The position numbers and the translations under genes were made by a program. Positions 34,174 to 43,784 of a DNA stretch of 64,000 nt are shown here, in pieces (within the stretch, counting starts at the first letter, position 1; each line of letters begins with the position of its first letter). The notes under the pieces are model-generated. The model had not been told where the DNA came from. It saw nothing but the letters and a program-made list of their open reading frames with translations, and did not search any database. Source of the stretch: Knufia peltigerae. Lineage: Eukaryota; Ascomycota; Eurotiomycetes; Chaetothyriales; Trichomeriaceae. The stretch is taken from the NCBI GenBank assembly GCA_030247855.1, contig JAPDRN010000042.1, forward strand, positions 1 to 64,000. The letters are read 5' to 3'.

Positions 34174-37100
34174 TCAATTGATCCAGAGAACCCATTTGAC
34201 CACCCCACCAACTGCTCGAAACGTACCGGTGACCAGACGCACCACGGAGACGACGGCCCAGATCAACCACAACAAACTGACCACGGTCCACTCGATCCCG
34301 GCAAACAGCAACAATCGCAAGAGTCTGATTGGACCTCTTCGCCTGTTTCGCATCGCCTTCTCGATGGAATCGTTCAGCTCCTTCACCGCAAGGGTACTCG
34401 TCGTGGTCAATTTCATGCTCAGTTCCCCCGCGTGGTCGGCCGTCGTCCTGATCTGCGGCGTCATCCTGTTCTCGATCATGTCTTCCAACGTCTGGAGTTG
34501 CATGTGGAGGCGAGGAGCGACCTCTGTACTGAAGAGGTTGAGTTTCTCATTAAAGGCCGAGGAGTGATTGTCCAGATTACTCATGATATTCTTGGCCGCC
34601 ATGATGTAATATTCGCGTTTCTTATATCGCTGACGTTGTGACATGTGCAAGTCCCTGTCTGCAGGAGTGAGTGTGTCGAGATAAAACCTGGGGATCTCAG
34701 GCCTTTCCTCTTCCGCACGACGACCAATTTCTCGCGCCTTCACTGTCGAGCTGTACAAGAGAGCTTCAGCACGACCAATGTCACGCCAGGATGTACCAGT
34801 ACCTTCGGCCTCGTCATCACCAGCATCTGACGTGGTGGGAACACGCGTCAGGTCGCCAGCAGATCGACTACCGTGAATACCCGTCAAGCCTGTCGTTGCA
34901 CCGAGAGCATTGTTCAATAGCTCCGATGCGTCTCGGGATCGACTTAGGTCAATAGCCGCTCCGAAGCCGTAGCTCTGCTTCCGATCCAGGTCGCTCGGTG
35001 GCATTGCATTTCCTGTGTCGAGCTTAGGCAGAGCCAGTCGACCAAGACGCGGCGAATGAGACGAAGACCTATGTTGCGCTGCAAGTCGGGAAATACGATC
35101 TGTACTATCCATCCTGACGCCATCAGCACCAGGCGACAATGCTTGTTTCCGTTGCTGCTGTTCCCTATCCCTTTGAAAGGGTGACACGAAGCTTGGGAGG
35201 TTGGGATTGTTGTATTGAGGTCGGCCACTGGCAGTTGGGCTGAGCCGCGAAACTGTTGGCGAAAGGCGTTCACTTTTGGTGCTTGACACAGTCGATGACC
35301 TTGATCGTGGGTGCATAGGTGGGGGTGTTTTTATGACGATGCCATTGACATTCGTCTCCTTTTCCGAATCTGAACCACCACGATATGAGCGAAGACTAGA
35401 GTCAGACATTGATGGCCTATGTCTGTCAGATGGAGGGGGATCACGCTTCCAGATGAAATCCCCAACTCTAGAGACTTCATTACCAACAAGCTCGGCGATA
35501 CGACCACCCTTGAAGATCCCGCGTAACTTGGAATGATCACTTCCAACAGTACCTGCCGAGCGGGTTGTAACCTTACTGATGGAAAGAGACTTATTGTCGC
35601 CCGAGAGTAGCGGACCTAAGTCGTCGGTATGCGTAGATTCGGTCCCAGGTCTTGACACTGAACTCATACCTCTCGTCATTGGGCTAGTGCCACGCGAACC
35701 GTTACTGTCTGAATGATACTTGATTTCACCTGCAGATTGATTTGGCTGCACTGATGGACCACGCGCAAAATCAGTAGCGCTGATGTGCTCAACCTCCTTC
35801 GAATCTTGCTTGCGGTGGAAAGGGTGAAGGATTGAGGACATGTGCTTCCTTGTTGGCGACGAGCTTCGACTTGGAGGAGGTGAAAGATTGATTGCAATGC
35901 TTGGCCAATGCGGAACGGCAGGCGAATTCTGAGCAGTGGCAGTATCGTAGTCGCTAGATGCTCGTGGGGCTCGCTCTTGGTCCAGACTTGAACGCATTGG
36001 TCCTCTCATGGATGTGGGACGAGACGATTCGTCCCTATTGCGGGATCGGTTGAGAGGTGAAGCTTTCTTCAGATTTTCAACCTTGAGGATTTTGGTCAAG
36101 GCCGAGTGGTCTACAGAGGATCTCTTCGAATTCACAGCCGACGATGGCTGGCTGGAATCATTGATGTGAGGAGACTGTTTGGAGGGTGAGCTGCTGCGAG
36201 GTGCGTCCTGATCTTTACCAAGAGGAGAATGTAGCCGTTTGCGCCTGAGCCGCCTACGACCACGTTCAGTACTATTTTGTTCCGAAGACGACAACTCCGA
36301 TCCATCAGAGTCGCTATCGTGGAACAGCTTGTGCCGTATGCGTGAGCGTTCCCTCGAACTGTCTGATTCTTTGACCTGTAAAGACCCTCTGAATTTGCTT
36401 CTGCGTGGATGCTTGTCCACATAATGGGCGGACTTGAATGTGGGAAGCTCTGGTAAAGCAGAAGGAGGAATGTCATCCGTCGCCACCGGTTCCGACTCCT
36501 GTTGAGGGGGGGAGTGCCGTTGCTGTAGCGTAGACGGAACGTCTATGGGAGTGTCATGCCGCCAACCAGAAAATTTAAAGTGAGTGTTTGGAGGATATAT
36601 CAGGTTATTGTCACGATCTTGGATCTTCATTTTGTTCAAGCCTTGCTCAAGCCAATATGCGTCTGCGAGGAGATCAGCAGGATGAGTGACCCAGTCAGAA
36701 CGCGGCCGAGTCGGTTTGGACAGATAAGGGTCCTGTATTCTGGGGGAGGTGGCACTTTTTGGCTCAACCCGGGAGTCTTCTTGTTCTTGATCATCCGGAG
36801 CTGCTCCTTTCTGATCAAGTGGAGGTAGACGAACGCATTCTAGAGGATCATGCTGAGTCTCTGTATGGCTCGAGATTACAGCATCTACCCAGGCCCGAAC
36901 CTTCTCGACATCGTGCCAGCCATCCGCCTCGCTGTCAAATGACGTCTTTTCCCAAATGCGCAGTTTGCGATTGCGGACGTACTGGAGAGGGTTGTATGCT
37001 TTCTGCAATGCTTCGGCTTCGGACGATAGTGGCGGGACACCAGGTCTGCGGATCGGTGGTAGGTGTGAGAGGAGTCGTCGATGCTCGTGTGCAAGTTCGA

Positions 37101-38136
37101 AGTACAGCTTTGCTTTCTCCACACGCGTCATCGTAGCTGGCGATATTTGATCGGGCATCTCAGTGTCAAAGTCGATAAGATCCTCGTCCAATGCGGGATC
37201 CTTCGACTCGGGTCGGCGACTGGCCTGTCTCGCTTTTGGCGACCCAGTTCTCGAATTCTGTCTGTTCGTCGCCAGGAAGGGAGCAATACTTTTCCTTTTC
37301 ACTGTATTCCTGGGATCGATCGTTGACGCAGTGGAAATCACACGACGTTCACCTTGATCCAACGAGACATATCTTCGACCTGAAGCCAGCCTCCGTCGAC
37401 CTTCGCTCAAGCTAAGTGCCATCTGTACAATCTGCGCCGGGTCCTGGTCATAGCCCAAGCTCGCACCACGAGATGATTGAACCTCGCCATCGCGGGAGTG
37501 TGATGTCGTACTTCCATTCGTTCGAGGCTCATGTTGAGATGAAGACAACGACCTCCGGATGTCCGTACCCGGAATCAAAGAATCGGAGGTTGACTGGTTG
37601 TGTACGACGGGTTCTTCTTTGAACTCGCTAGCCAAAGGCGAGCTTCTGAAAGAGGGGTTCAGATTGACATTGTTCCTATATCTTCGTTTGGAGACAGACA
37701 GCTCCGAGTCTGTGCTGTCTCTCTTCCTCCTAGATTCGCTGTGAGAAGGTGTCACTAAAGCCCGCGATCCTCGTTTCGCATTCGCGACAGGCTCGAGCAG
37801 AAAGCCCCCAGAATTGCGTGGTATCTGGTATGAGGCGGACACATTCTCTTTTCCCCTTTCTCTTTCTTTTTCCTTCCCTTTCGATCCATCACTCCCTATG
37901 CTGCTACCAACGGAGAATCGTTCTGATACGTGGCTGCGATCATGGTCGGCGTGATGATTGTCGTCTATGTAGTTGTGAGAGCCCGATGTCAAGGAGTCTG
38001 GCCTTGCTGTCTCTCTGGCAGGATCGTGGACAGAACGGAAGGTTGGAAGTGGCGATGGCTTGCGCTGGTCAACATGATCTTCTGAGACCCTGGTGGCAGC
38101 TGGGCCATCGGGAGGTCTCGAAGTAGAAGTCGACAT
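34174..38136 (-). CDS. Large fungal protein of unknown function with C-terminal membrane segment
   Basis: A single 1320-residue frame from ATG 38136 to the stop at 34174. Most of the chain is Ser/Arg/Pro-rich and looks disordered, with many SP sites. Three parts look ordered. One is MTRVEKAKLYFELAHEHRRLLSHLPPIRR (around residue 340). Another is a conserved-looking C-terminal helical region (SWRDIGRAEALLYSSTVKAREIGRRA, then SQRQRYKKREYYIMAAKNIMSNLDNHSS). The last is LLRLLLFAGIEWTVVSLLWLIWAVVSVVRLV, long enough for a membrane hairpin or one long span. The protein may be anchored by its tail in an endomembrane or nuclear envelope. No named family is recognised. Confidence 0.75.
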   Translation of the reverse strand: MSTSTSRPPDGPAATRVSEDHVDQRKPSPLPTFRSVHDPARETARPDSLTSGSHNYIDDNHHADHDRSHVSERFSVGSSIGSDGSKGKEKERERGKENVSASYQIPRNSGGFLLEPVANAKRGSRALVTPSHSESRRKRDSTDSELSVSKRRYRNNVNLNPSFRSSPLASEFKEEPVVHNQSTSDSLIPGTDIRRSLSSSQHEPRTNGSTTSHSRDGEVQSSRGASLGYDQDPAQIVQMALSLSEGRRRLASGRRYVSLDQGERRVISTASTIDPRNTVKRKSIAPFLATNRQNSRTGSPKARQASRRPESKDPALDEDLIDFDTEMPDQISPATMTRVEKAKLYFELAHEHRRLLSHLPPIRRPGVPPLSSEAEALQKAYNPLQYVRNRKLRIWEKTSFDSEADGWHDVEKVRAWVDAVISSHTETQHDPLECVRLPPLDQKGAAPDDQEQEDSRVEPKSATSPRIQDPYLSKPTRPRSDWVTHPADLLADAYWLEQGLNKMKIQDRDNNLIYPPNTHFKFSGWRHDTPIDVPSTLQQRHSPPQQESEPVATDDIPPSALPELPTFKSAHYVDKHPRRSKFRGSLQVKESDSSRERSRIRHKLFHDSDSDGSELSSSEQNSTERGRRRLRRKRLHSPLGKDQDAPRSSSPSKQSPHINDSSQPSSAVNSKRSSVDHSALTKILKVENLKKASPLNRSRNRDESSRPTSMRGPMRSSLDQERAPRASSDYDTATAQNSPAVPHWPSIAINLSPPPSRSSSPTRKHMSSILHPFHRKQDSKEVEHISATDFARGPSVQPNQSAGEIKYHSDSNGSRGTSPMTRGMSSVSRPGTESTHTDDLGPLLSGDNKSLSISKVTTRSAGTVGSDHSKLRGIFKGGRIAELVGNEVSRVGDFIWKRDPPPSDRHRPSMSDSSLRSYRGGSDSEKETNVNGIVIKTPPPMHPRSRSSTVSSTKSERLSPTVSRLSPTASGRPQYNNPNLPSFVSPFQRDREQQQRKQALSPGADGVRMDSTDRISRLAAQHRSSSHSPRLGRLALPKLDTGNAMPPSDLDRKQSYGFGAAIDLSRSRDASELLNNALGATTGLTGIHGSRSAGDLTRVPTTSDAGDDEAEGTGTSWRDIGRAEALLYSSTVKAREIGRRAEEERPEIPRFYLDTLTPADRDLHMSQRQRYKKREYYIMAAKNIMSNLDNHSSAFNEKLNLFSTEVAPRLHMQLQTLEDMIENRMTPQIRTTADHAGELSMKLTTTSTLAVKELNDSIEKAMRNRRRGPIRLLRLLLFAGIEWTVVSLLWLIWAVVSVVRLVTGTFRAVGGVVKWVLWIN

Positions 38137-38737
38137 TCAGGCACCTGCCCATGGGTGCAGGTGATTTTGTCGTGCTATCGCAGCTTGCTGCGCTCTGGCG
38201 ACAATTCGATCATTGCGGAGCGAAGACGGGGAAAACGTTCGTTAGGCCCAGGCGTTCCAACCTTTGTAGCCAGGCGCGAGATGGTGACCAGGTTCTAGAA
38301 GAAATCGACAGAGTCAAGCGAACAACAATGAATGGCCAGTAGTAAACGAGGGTGCGTCTTGCTGTGCTCCTATGGAGTAATGGTCATTAACTTGGACTGT
38401 CAGTCAGTAATGATGATCAAGCGGAGAGGTTGACGTGACGGGCGATGTTTAGCGCCACTGCTGAATACGGAGTATGGATCCAAGCGCCCAAGGTAAGGTA
38501 CCCTTAGGTAGGGATAGAGGCACGGGTGTGAGTGATCGTACCTACAACTAGTACTGTACGGGTAATAATAGGCTCTACTTCCAAGCGAAGGGCGCCAACG
38601 GGTCGTGCCTAGAATTCGCTAGTGAGGGCCGTACCCCATTGCGAGGTACTCACTTCTATATCGTGTATTTTCAGTCTTATTGCTACCAGGTGCGGCGAGT
38701 ATAAGGAGACGATGAAGAAACTATAGTCACATTAAAT
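38137..38737. other. Intergenic region, no gene seen
   Basis: Upstream of the 1320-residue gene and downstream of the ABHD12-like gene. TACGGAGTA at 38466-38474. No gene supported. Confidence 0.55.
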
Positions 38738-39913
38738 CTAGTACTCGCCGTCTATCAGTCTCATCAGAATGAGTTTGGCGTGTTCACTGGTAGGGATTTT
38801 ATTGTGCCCTCCGTGTCGAAGGCGCTCCCATTGAAACTGCTTCTTACCATCCGCGCTCTTCCACTCTTCGTGGTCGAGATTCCTGGAGAAGTCAATATCC
38901 CCCTTAGACGCGACTTGCAGCACTCTGTCCCAGCTCGCACGTCCCTGGCGCCATGGGATTTCCCAATCGTCGCGAGCATGCAGCATTGTTAAGCGTAGCT
39001 GAACGTCGGGATTGGCGCCGAGTTCTGCCAATTTATCTGTTGTTTCCCACTTGTCCACGATCTTGCCGAGAATCCACTGCTGAAGGCGAGGGTAAGGAAG
39101 TAATGGAGACAGTAAGGGGGGTGTAAGTCCCTTGATGGAATAACTCTCGAGAAGCTCTCTCAACGACGTGAAGCTGGCAATGAGTACCAGGGCCTTGAAC
39201 GGCGCCCGTCCCAGCTTCAGTACCCATTCATGATAGGTAGCAGTGGCTATGAAAGTTCCCATCGACTGGCCAAAAAGAATAATCCGAGATGGGTCTACCC
39301 CTTTCCCTGCGTTGTTGCTATCACAATCAAGTCCTGTGAGGGCAGACAGTATTGCGATCGAGTCTTCGACTACCCCATCTTCGGTCGGGCTGCCCGTGCT
39401 CAGACCAAACCCTCGATAGTCGAAAGTAATGACATGGACAGGCTTATCTGCCGTCGAGCTGCTCAAGATTTGTTGATAGGTAGGAGGACGATACGCCGAG
39501 GCAAGGTGAGCCGCATTCCCGTGGAAGCTTAGCACAATCGTTGCATCAGGATCCTCTCGGAGGAGTCTGATGCCTTCGGTCTTTCTGGCTTCATTCCAGG
39601 GTTTGAGCCCAAAGTTTTCTTGGGTCTTCAACGATTGCTCGTGTCGCCGATAAAGATGAAGGGGAAGAATGTGCCAGGCAAAAAGGGTGACGTTGTCCCG
39701 AGTCGTAATTGTAAAGGGCTGAATCTGATGACGCAAAAAGCCAAATTGCTCAGTATTGTTCAGATCCTGGAAATATGTCGGATTGATATTATGAGCATAA
39801 GTTGCGTTCCTTTGGACTGTAGGATGTGTCAAGGCCCCGATCATCAAGGCATATATCAGGCCGCATCCCGCAAGAGTCCAGTATACCTTACGGAAGAAGC
39901 TGTTGAAGGCCAT
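38738..39913 (-). CDS. Alpha/beta hydrolase, ABHD12/Bem46-like
   Basis: A single frame of 391 residues from the ATG at 39913. A hydrophobic N-terminal segment (WTLAGCGLIYALMIGAL) is a likely membrane anchor. The hydrolase core follows: IVLSFHGNAAH (oxyanion HGN), VITFDYRGFGLSTGSPTE, nucleophile elbow FGQSMG, a late Asp in MLHARDDWEIP, and His in LRHGGHNKI. Together these form the Ser-Asp-His triad. The anchor and motifs fit ABHD12/ABHD13/Bem46-type lipases, which act on lysophospholipids or other lipid esters at membranes. The frame extends 12 codons further upstream without an ATG, so a short upstream exon is possible. Confidence 0.87.
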   Translation of the reverse strand: MAFNSFFRKVYWTLAGCGLIYALMIGALTHPTVQRNATYAHNINPTYFQDLNNTEQFGFLRHQIQPFTITTRDNVTLFAWHILPLHLYRRHEQSLKTQENFGLKPWNEARKTEGIRLLREDPDATIVLSFHGNAAHLASAYRPPTYQQILSSSTADKPVHVITFDYRGFGLSTGSPTEDGVVEDSIAILSALTGLDCDSNNAGKGVDPSRIILFGQSMGTFIATATYHEWVLKLGRAPFKALVLIASFTSLRELLESYSIKGLTPPLLSPLLPYPRLQQWILGKIVDKWETTDKLAELGANPDVQLRLTMLHARDDWEIPWRQGRASWDRVLQVASKGDIDFSRNLDHEEWKSADGKKQFQWERLRHGGHNKIPTSEHAKLILMRLIDGEY

Positions 39914-40198
39914 CCGGGACACATCGGGATGTATGTACTTCGTATGCAAAAGGGAAGAGCAAGTTCACGACCAAAGACTGTGGAATTCGAGTATCTCACA
40001 GCACACCATGGTGATTGTGATCTAGATCAGCGAGAAATCGCAGCATGTGTCAGTGACCCCTGCAATAGGCCCTCGCTAAACTTTCCTTTTCCCTCGCCGC
40101 AACATTTACCGTGTTTCAATGTCGCTTTCATCTATTCTACACATGCACATTTTCAGGATGCGTGGAAGCAGTCCAAGTCTGGCTCTCTCCTAGGTACA
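39914..40198. promoter_or_regulatory. Divergent promoter region, hydrolase gene / SWC3
   Basis: 285 bp between start codons pointing apart. No clear motif read. Confidence 0.45.
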
Positions 40199-42121
40199 AT
40201 GACGGATCCAGGTCCCCCAAGAAGAACATTGCCGGCGCGAGATCGGGGTGAGTCTCGAGCCAAACGACGAGCTTCGTCCCCGGCTCAGCCTGCTGCCACC
40301 TCGACGCCTCGCAAACCTCCAACACCTACACCGTCCGTCGAGCCTCCTCGCCAAAAGCGTAAATATACGAAACGCGCCAGTCTAGTTGAAAAACAAGACG
40401 CGACGGAAGAGGGCTTCTCAGCTCGATTTGGGGCTCAAAAGTCTTTGCCAACTTCAAGAGAGAAGCCGCCAACAGTCCTGTCTCCGAATGAATATCAATC
40501 CGTCGCCGAAAGTGCAGTCCTTGCCGCCTCACTTCATCGTTCCCGCATGCAGTGGCTATGTGAGGGTGTTTTCAAGAAGTACTGGGTCAAGCCTGTCAAG
40601 AGAAAAGGCGTGATTGAGGCACCCCCAAACAATCCCGATGTTAAGTCTATGCAGAAGTTGGGCGCTGCGACAATTACCATTGAGCCACATATATTCGACG
40701 TCTATTTCTACATAGTCAGAGATCCATCTGCCCCCCAGCCATACCAGCGTCATGCCAATCAGCACACTGCAAAGCATATGATACCTCCAGCACCACCTTA
40801 TGGTATATACCAATCACCTGGGCCGCATACAATTCCCCGACCTCCTGCGCCGGCACCTCCGCCTTCGCAGCGATCAACGGGAACTCCTTCGGTCCAAAAT
40901 ACGGCCTCGCAGACTCAGCCAACGCCTCCAGTTGGTCATCCCGCAATAGTTTCCACGCCAACAGGCCCTCCTGTAAACGCAACGCGACAAGAAGGCGTGC
41001 AAAGGCAAGATCAGAACACACCCATCCCTCCCAACAAAGTCCCTGTTGCACCTTCAACGAAAGCACCCACTCCGACACCACAACCGCCTCAAAGGCAACC
41101 TAACCCACCTCCCGGGCCCAGCGGGCGACATACCACGACAGACCCTGTCATTCAGATGTTAGCCGCAAGGGCAGCCTCGGACCCGAAACTCAAAGAATTA
41201 ATGAAAGTTGTGGCAACATCCAAGGCCTCCCCAGAGCAGCTCAAAGAGTTCCAGGCTCACATTGACGAATTTAACGAGGTGGTGCGGCGACAAGAGTCCG
41301 AACGACGGGCCAAAAGTGCAGAGCAAGCATCAAACAAGACACCATCGACTCCAGTACCCGTCGGCGGTCCAAGACCTGTTCAGCCCGAATCCAAACCACC
41401 CACACCACAACCAGCAACCAATTCACGAATTCCTACTCCTTCTCCTGCGCCGGTGGCCGCTCACCCGTCCACCTATGGTACACCGCAGCATCAAGCACGC
41501 CCGACGCCGTCGCCTTCTCCGAACACGACACCTGGAAGTGTCCAGACATTTCCCCAGACTCAGGCTCCGGGTCCAGCGGGATATGGGGGTTATCGACCAA
41601 TTCCGCCTCCGCCTCCTCCCCGGACGGAACCAATCATTAAACACATCGTCCTTGAGATACAATCATCTGGTGGTCAGCAAGCCTCGAGCGATCGCTGGCT
41701 CTTCCCCGAGTATGCGGTGTTGGAATTACGACAGGGAGGACTGGAAATGCTGTGCTCATTTCTCGTCGAACGTCGAGGTTCTGAGATCCTGGCTAGCACG
41801 GGGGATGAGTCTCATGCCGAGGGCAGTACATGGAAGGCTGATCAGGAATACTACGAGCCTGTGACCATGACTGTAAGAGCAACTCACCATCGCACAATAG
41901 AAACGATTGCGCGTGCAGCCAAAATGCTGCCGCAGGTACAAGAACACATGAAAAATGTGTTGGAAAAGGCGGAACGCGCGCCCCGGGAGTACCTGGTGCA
42001 TCAACTGCCACGCGAGGATGTGGGAGCGGATACAACGGAAGGGTTCATTGACAGCGGCGTGGAACTTGGCAACGAGTCGCCCTCTGAAGACGACGAATTG
42101 AAGGATGTGTATGGTATATGA
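40199..42121 (+). CDS. SWC3: SWR1 complex subunit Swc3
   Basis: 640 residues from the ATG at 40199. The defining Swc3 block is YQSVAESAVLAASLHRSRMQWLCEGVFKKYWVKP (about residues 97-131), followed by the TITIEPHIFDVYFYIV strand. Swc3 is a component of the SWR1 chromatin remodeller, which exchanges H2A for H2A.Z. The middle is Pro/Gln/Thr-rich and disordered (PPPSQR, PTPQPPQ). A C-terminal ordered part (IIKHIVLEIQSSGG, DRWLFPEYAVLEL) is typical of filamentous-fungal members. The N-terminus is basic (RQKRKYTKR). The frame is open upstream of this ATG but overlaps the hydrolase gene on the other strand, so the upstream part is taken as a shadow. Confidence 0.9.
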   Translation: MTDPGPPRRTLPARDRGESRAKRRASSPAQPAATSTPRKPPTPTPSVEPPRQKRKYTKRASLVEKQDATEEGFSARFGAQKSLPTSREKPPTVLSPNEYQSVAESAVLAASLHRSRMQWLCEGVFKKYWVKPVKRKGVIEAPPNNPDVKSMQKLGAATITIEPHIFDVYFYIVRDPSAPQPYQRHANQHTAKHMIPPAPPYGIYQSPGPHTIPRPPAPAPPPSQRSTGTPSVQNTASQTQPTPPVGHPAIVSTPTGPPVNATRQEGVQRQDQNTPIPPNKVPVAPSTKAPTPTPQPPQRQPNPPPGPSGRHTTTDPVIQMLAARAASDPKLKELMKVVATSKASPEQLKEFQAHIDEFNEVVRRQESERRAKSAEQASNKTPSTPVPVGGPRPVQPESKPPTPQPATNSRIPTPSPAPVAAHPSTYGTPQHQARPTPSPSPNTTPGSVQTFPQTQAPGPAGYGGYRPIPPPPPPRTEPIIKHIVLEIQSSGGQQASSDRWLFPEYAVLELRQGGLEMLCSFLVERRGSEILASTGDESHAEGSTWKADQEYYEPVTMTVRATHHRTIETIARAAKMLPQVQEHMKNVLEKAERAPREYLVHQLPREDVGADTTEGFIDSGVELGNESPSEDDELKDVYGI

Positions 42122-43497
42122 GTCGTGGTGGGGTTGGTGATCGCCGGTGTTGGTTACAGTCGGCAGGAAGAAGTCGGTACGATGGTACCTGGAGACTCCA
42201 TGTACAGTTGCCCGCCTAGAGAGGTAACCAGGCCACGTTGATGAAGTTAGCCCGCCCCATTGTGCTCGTAAAGGTTTCGAAAAAGGCACCGAGGATGAAA
42301 TAGTACGAGTATGAGAAAGGAAGTCAAGCGTCGTGTCTCGGTAGACGAAGTGTTCGATCCTGGCACCGGCTTCAATCAAGGAGGAATTTATTCCTTGTAG
42401 TACGGATATGAGTACGGAGTATGCTCCATCCTCGTCTCCCTTGCCTTTCTTTTGCCGTGTCTTCCATCAAGGCCTTGTTGGGGCTATGAATAGAAATCTG
42501 ACACGTGATCTGCCTCGTAGTTGTACGGAGTAGTCCGCGTCGTAGCATTGGGTGAAGCAAGGAATGTTCGTAGTAATCAATCGTAATAACTTATTGGGGA
42601 TTGACCTTGTCGTCACAAAGGCTGTCATTATCCGTAATCTTTGCGTCCCTCGTTCCAACCACCACTGGTCGCTTATATCGGTTCAATGCTACTTGAGTAT
42701 CTAGACCACCCACGACGCCGTGAACTGTACCTGACTTCCAGTAACCGAACACCCTGACGGATAGTATTCTTGGGATTCTATACCAACCACTCTATTTCTC
42801 CTCGGTCTCGCATCAAGAGGTAAAAGGAGCCGCGGATCGTCAACCAGTGCAAGGCCCATCAGCCACCCGCCACCTGCCGGCCGGAATCCACAGCCGGTGG
42901 TGGACAAGATGATGATGGAAGAGTGTAAAACTATCGAAAGCTTGTAGTCATGCCTTTGCATTTTTGTCTTTTTTTCCATGGCGTGTTGTTTTTGGGGTGT
43001 TGAACAGGTTGAATCCACTTCATGCACCCATTTCCCATCCATGTACGGATAGGAGATTCTCGAAGATGCTTCACCAGGCCCAAGTGCACGCCTATCGATG
43101 TGCCCATTCATATGTACAGGTATCTAACATGCCTGGAGCCAGCCCCCCAACATAAAGTACAGTAGTAACCATAGGGGTCCCCTGTTTGAGTTACTCTAGC
43201 CCATCCCAACTCTTCAGTCCTGCCTGGCTTCTCTGCTTTTGGGCGCCCACTGTTTTCCTCATTCAGCCTAGAGCCTCACAACGTCTTCCTGGTATCCATA
43301 CAAACGAAGTATCCGTACGAGTAGGAGTTGCTGTATCAGTAGTTGACCCAGATTTATTAACATACTGTACTGCAAGGTCTCTACGGTACTACGGAGTGCT
43401 AAGTAGCCTCTCCTGGACTCACTCAACCCAGTCGTTCATCCCACCATCACCATTTACTGCTGTCCCATCCACATCTTATCACTAACCCGCACCCTTA

Positions 43498-43528
<31 letters not shown>

Positions 43529-43784
43529 CAATCATCAATCACCACTCCATTTCCCCCATGAATTAGTTGATGTTCTAAACAACACATCTTTTCCGTATTT
43601 GACTGCGGCGTACAACTCTCTTCTTGACACCCTCGGACGCCCTCATCAAAGATTCCATGCAGATGGTGGTCGCATGTCGTTCATTACCCACAATCCCTCT
43701 CCTTTCCCACCACCTTCTTTTTCTTCTCCTCTCTCCGATCCTTCGACAAAACCTAGCCAGATAAAATTCTTTCGACCTGCCCAG
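42122..43784. other. Long intergenic region with repeated TACGGAGTA
   Basis: About 1.7 kb between SWC3 and the GH36 gene. TACGGAGTA occurs at 42413-42421 and 42524-42532, with a near copy at 43390-43398. An ATC microsatellite lies at 43501-43529. Short frames lack domains. The last few hundred bases are pyrimidine-rich leader. Confidence 0.55.
43501..43529. repeat. (ATC)n microsatellite
   Basis: About nine ATC units, upstream of the GH36 gene, non-coding. Confidence 0.85.

Noticed and set aside
34078..34641. 187-codon plus-strand frame
   Set aside because: Overlaps the coding 3' end of the 1320-residue minus-strand gene; translation is a shadow.
39620..40198. Extension of the Swc3 frame 193 codons upstream
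   Set aside because: Overlaps the hydrolase gene on the opposite strand, and the Swc3-like sequence starts only after the ATG at 40199.
43501..43529. ATC repeat considered as a CRISPR-like or telomere-like array
   Set aside because: Simple trinucleotide microsatellite with no spacers and no telomere unit.
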